Shown here: piece after piece, positions 61,663 through 64,000 of the stretch
How positions within the stretch are numbered: the stretch's first letter is position 1
Layout of the letters: each line of letters starts with the position of its first letter
Assembly (NCBI RefSeq): GCF_965118125.1
Contig: NZ_OZ221287.1
Span: 558,001-622,000 of the forward strand
DNA length: 64,000 nt
Direction: 5' to 3'
DNA from: Pararobbsia alpina_A
Lineage (GTDB): Bacteria; Pseudomonadota; Gammaproteobacteria; Burkholderiales; Burkholderiaceae
Program-made: the position numbers and the translations under genes
Notes under the pieces: generated by a model
Databases searched by the model: none
The model's input: only the letters and a program-made list of their open reading frames with translations
Told to the model about the DNA's origin: nothing

Positions 61663-63099
61663 TTACATATCCGGCAAGAGCTTACCCGGGTTCAGGATGC
61701 CGTGGGGATCCAGCGCGCGTTTGATGGCGCGCATGGCCTGGAGCTCCGCCTGGGTCCGCGACACCGGCAGGAACGCGCGCTTGAGCACGCCGATGCCGTG
61801 CTCGGCGGACACCGACCCGCCATACGGGGCCAGCAGCGCATAGAGTTCGCGGTCGATCGCCTCGTGCGAGACGCCCGGGACGGAGCGGCCGTCGACCGTC
61901 ACGTGCAGGTTCGAATCGCCGATATGACCGAAGTAATAGGAGACCTGTCCTGGCCAGCACTGCTTGAAACGCGCACGGCAGGCATCGGCGAAACGCCCGA
62001 TCTCGCCGATCGGCAGACTCACGTCGAAATTGACAGGTTCGAGCCGAAGCGGAAATTCGGCGGTGGCCTCGCGTATCGTCCAGAGAGCGCGTGCATCGGA
62101 GAGCGACTGAGCGATCACCGCGTCGCGCAGCGCACCGGCTTCGAGCGCATCGGTCAGCACGCGAGAGAAGGCCTGCCCATCGTCGTCAGGATCGAGGCCG
62201 GCATGTTCGATCAACGCGTACATCGGATGCGGCGCGTCGAACGGGGAGCGGGCATGCGACGTCAACGACACGCCAAAGTCGAAAAAGTCCGGCCACATGA
62301 TCTCGAACGCGCCGACATCATTGCCGAAGCGCGCGCGCAGCGTATTGAGCAGCGCGACCGCGGCGTCGTAGTGATCGAGCGCGACGAGCGCGGTATGGCG
62401 TGATCTCCGGGGCGGGGACAGCCTGAGCACGGCGCGCGTGATCACCCCGAGCGTGCCTTCGGAGCCGATAAAGAGGTGCTTCAGGTCATAGCCGGTGTTG
62501 TTCTTGACCATCTTGTTGAGCGAACTGAGCACCGTGCCGTCGGCGAGCACGACTTCGAGGCCAAGCGTCTGGTCGCGCGCGGTGCCCGACTGGATCACGC
62601 GGTTGCCGCCGGCGTTGGTCGCGAGGTTGCCGCCGATCTGGCAGGAGCCGCGGGCGCCAAGGTCGAGTGCGAGTTCGAATCCCGCGTCGGCTGCTGCCTG
62701 TTGGGCCACTTCGAGCGGCGTGCCAGCGAGCACGGTCATCGTCGCGGCGGCCGTGTCGATCTCTTCGACACCGGACATCCGTTCAAGCGAGAGCGCCACG
62801 TCGATGTCACGCGCGATCGCGCCACCGGCCAGGCCGGTCATGCCGCCTTGCGGGACGACTGGCTGGCGAGCGGCATCGCAGATGGCCAGTGCCCGGGAAA
62901 CCTGCTCCGTCGATGCCGGCAGGATGAGCGCGGCCGGGCGCGTGGGGGTCATGCGAGTCCAGTCCGTCAACGCGCGCTCGCCGATGGCTTCACCCGTGCG
63001 CACGGCCTCCGCGCCGAGCGCATCGCGCAGCGCGGCGATCACGGTGTCGATCTCGCCCTTCGCCGCCGTTGCGGTCTGATCTGTCGTCGCGCCGCTCAT
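61663..63099 (-). CDS. FAD-linked 2-hydroxyacid dehydrogenase (GlcD/D2HGDH-like)
   Basis: A 478-residue flavoprotein of the vanillyl-alcohol-oxidase fold. The FAD domain shows PVVPQGGMTGLAGGA and CQIGGNLATNAGGNRVIQSG; the C-terminal FAD-oxidase domain has the metal/substrate motif GHIGDSNLHV and ends SAEHGIGVLKR ... DPHGILNPGKLLP. Likely substrates are D-2-hydroxyglutarate, D-lactate or glycolate. Its ATG overlaps the stop of the preceding 2OG-oxygenase gene by four bases, so the two are coupled. Confidence 0.9.
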   Translation of the reverse strand: MSGATTDQTATAAKGEIDTVIAALRDALGAEAVRTGEAIGERALTDWTRMTPTRPAALILPASTEQVSRALAICDAARQPVVPQGGMTGLAGGAIARDIDVALSLERMSGVEEIDTAAATMTVLAGTPLEVAQQAAADAGFELALDLGARGSCQIGGNLATNAGGNRVIQSGTARDQTLGLEVVLADGTVLSSLNKMVKNNTGYDLKHLFIGSEGTLGVITRAVLRLSPPRRSRHTALVALDHYDAAVALLNTLRARFGNDVGAFEIMWPDFFDFGVSLTSHARSPFDAPHPMYALIEHAGLDPDDDGQAFSRVLTDALEAGALRDAVIAQSLSDARALWTIREATAEFPLRLEPVNFDVSLPIGEIGRFADACRARFKQCWPGQVSYYFGHIGDSNLHVTVDGRSVPGVSHEAIDRELYALLAPYGGSVSAEHGIGVLKRAFLPVSRTQAELQAMRAIKRALDPHGILNPGKLLPDM

Positions 63100-64000
63100 G
63101 CGCGGCGCTTCCGGTAAGCCATGGAATCGTTGATCCGGCCGAGGATATAGTCGCCCGCGGCGACGGGCTCGTAGCGCAGCGTGCCATGGTCGGCGCCGAG
63201 CTCGCGCGGATCGACGCGCGCGTCGTAAGTCGGGTCATAGAACGTCGCGATCGAGTACCGCTCGCGGCCGGACGTATTGATCACGCGATGCAGCGTCGAG
63301 CGGAACCGGTCGTTGCTCCATCGCGCAAGCAGGTCGCCGACATTGACGACGAACGTGCCGGGAATCGGCGGTGCGTCGATCCACGTATCGTTGGCGATTT
63401 CACGGACCTGCAGGCCACCGACGTTGTCCTGCCAGAGCAAGGTGATGCAGCCGTAGTCGGTGTGGGGCGCGACGCCGAACTGGTCCTCGTCCGACATCGG
63501 CGGTTGCGGTGGGTAGTACACCATCTGCGTGCGCTGCATGCGCTTGGTATAGCGGGAGGCGAAGAAGGCCGGGTCGAGGCCGAGTCCGCATGCAACAGCG
63601 CGTAGCAGATCTGCACCGCAGGCGCCGATCGCGTCGTAGTACCCATAGAGCGCGGGTTGCAGTTCGGGCATGAAGTCGGGCCAGTTGTTCGGGCCGCGCA
63701 ATGCCTGGCCGGCCAGCACGTCGGGGTCGTCTTCAGGCAGTTCGAGACCGATGCTGAAGAACTCCTTGTAGTCGGGTCGCTTGGCCTGGTACATCGTCGC
63801 ATCGCCAAGTGCGTTGAAGCCGCGGTGCCGCATGTTGACCGCGGCGCGGCGCTTTGTGTCGACCGGGAAAGCGAAGAACGAGCGTGCGGCCTGCTCGGCC
63901 CGGTCGATGACGGCCTGCGGCACGCCGTGGTTCGCCAGATAGAAGAAACCGATCTGCGTGCACGCGTCGTGGATCTCGCGGCCCACTCGCGCGAGCGTGA
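63096..64000 (-). CDS. 2-oxoglutarate/Fe(II) oxygenase, isopenicillin-N-synthase family (5' end beyond window)
   Basis: At least 300 residues; the frame stays open to the right end of the window, and the family expects about 20 more residues before the ACTQIGFFYLANHGVP motif, so the start is missing. Iron ligands are in the His-x-Asp motif of APHTDYGCITLL and the later His in RSTLHRVIN; the 2-oxoglutarate Arg is in RYSIATFYDP. Plant and bacterial relatives act on small metabolites; substrate unknown. It is coupled to the FAD dehydrogenase gene, which suggests a shared catabolic path. Confidence 0.88.
   Translation of the reverse strand, partial: TLARVGREIHDACTQIGFFYLANHGVPQAVIDRAEQAARSFFAFPVDTKRRAAVNMRHRGFNALGDATMYQAKRPDYKEFFSIGLELPEDDPDVLAGQALRGPNNWPDFMPELQPALYGYYDAIGACGADLLRAVACGLGLDPAFFASRYTKRMQRTQMVYYPPQPPMSDEDQFGVAPHTDYGCITLLWQDNVGGLQVREIANDTWIDAPPIPGTFVVNVGDLLARWSNDRFRSTLHRVINTSGRERYSIATFYDPTYDARVDPRELGADHGTLRYEPVAAGDYILGRINDSMAYRKRRA

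Noticed and set aside
1..64000. tRNA, rRNA and tmRNA genes
   Set aside because: No stretch with the T-loop GGTTCRANNCC motif in a cloverleaf context or with rRNA signature sequence was noticed by eye; a covariance-model scan would be decisive.

Overview
The window is 64 kb of GC-rich chromosomal DNA with dense, strongly GC3-biased genes. The gene content points to a betaproteobacterium of the Burkholderiaceae (Burkholderia/Paraburkholderia/Pandoraea type): NodT-type RND efflux operons, DUF4148 small secreted proteins, MHS-family permeases, FUSC transporters, YnfA, a MocR regulator and a PhnA-type phosphonate cluster. The species call is an inference from gene families. I saw no rRNA, tRNA, CRISPR array, prophage or complete insertion sequence.

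Layout. 0-9.2 kb: an MHS permease, an FRG-domain protein, a Gfo/Idh/MocA oxidoreductase, an ArsC-type phosphatase, a diguanylate cyclase, a metallophosphoesterase and a small Lys-tailed protein. 9.3-17.7 kb: a tripartite RND efflux operon (permease, adaptor, outer-membrane lipoprotein) followed by a FixL/FixJ-like sensor-regulator pair. 17.9-22.9 kb: a MocR regulator, a lone receiver-domain protein, a GlsB/YeaQ membrane protein, a LacI regulator and a His-rich cation diffusion facilitator. 23.2-28.4 kb: two paralogous stand-alone DUF4096 (IS5-type transposase N-domain) genes flanking a hypothetical gene, a second diguanylate cyclase and an XRE protein, then an FKBP isomerase and CobF. 28.4-33.7 kb: a FUSC exporter, a second MHS permease, CDP-diglyceride hydrolase and a short PyrE.

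33.7-44.8 kb is the clearest metabolic unit, a phosphonate island. Eight minus-strand genes (phnS, phnT, phnU, phnV, a GntR regulator, phnA, phnY and a PhnZ-like HD oxygenase) are preceded by a DeoR regulator that is divergent from a TIGR03364-like FAD oxidoreductase. The predicted route is aminoethylphosphonate uptake, oxidative deamination by the FAD enzyme to phosphonoacetaldehyde, oxidation by PhnY to phosphonoacetate, and hydrolysis by PhnA to acetate and phosphate. No PhnW transaminase is visible in the window.

44.9-46.4 kb holds an unrecognised operon of very small membrane proteins and a DUF4148 lipoprotein. 46.4-51.2 kb is a four-gene operon that looks copper-related: a DUF2946 (CruR-like) leader gene, a 12-bp perfect hairpin, a TonB-dependent receptor, a Met/His/Cys-rich sialidase-fold protein and a TlpA-like thioredoxin. 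51.2-64 kb: LtrA, three small secreted proteins, YnfA, an AI-2E family permease with a large C-terminal domain, methionine aminopeptidase, a probable yybP-ykoY manganese riboswitch upstream of a CaCA antiporter, 3-methyladenine glycosylase with a Lys-rich extension, a small acidic protein, prolyl iminopeptidase, and a translationally coupled pair of a 2OG-Fe(II) oxygenase (cut by the window end) and an FAD-linked 2-hydroxyacid dehydrogenase.

A recurring feature is short tandem repeats with a period close to 12 bp. They occur between genes and in frame inside low-complexity linkers or tails of otherwise standard proteins.
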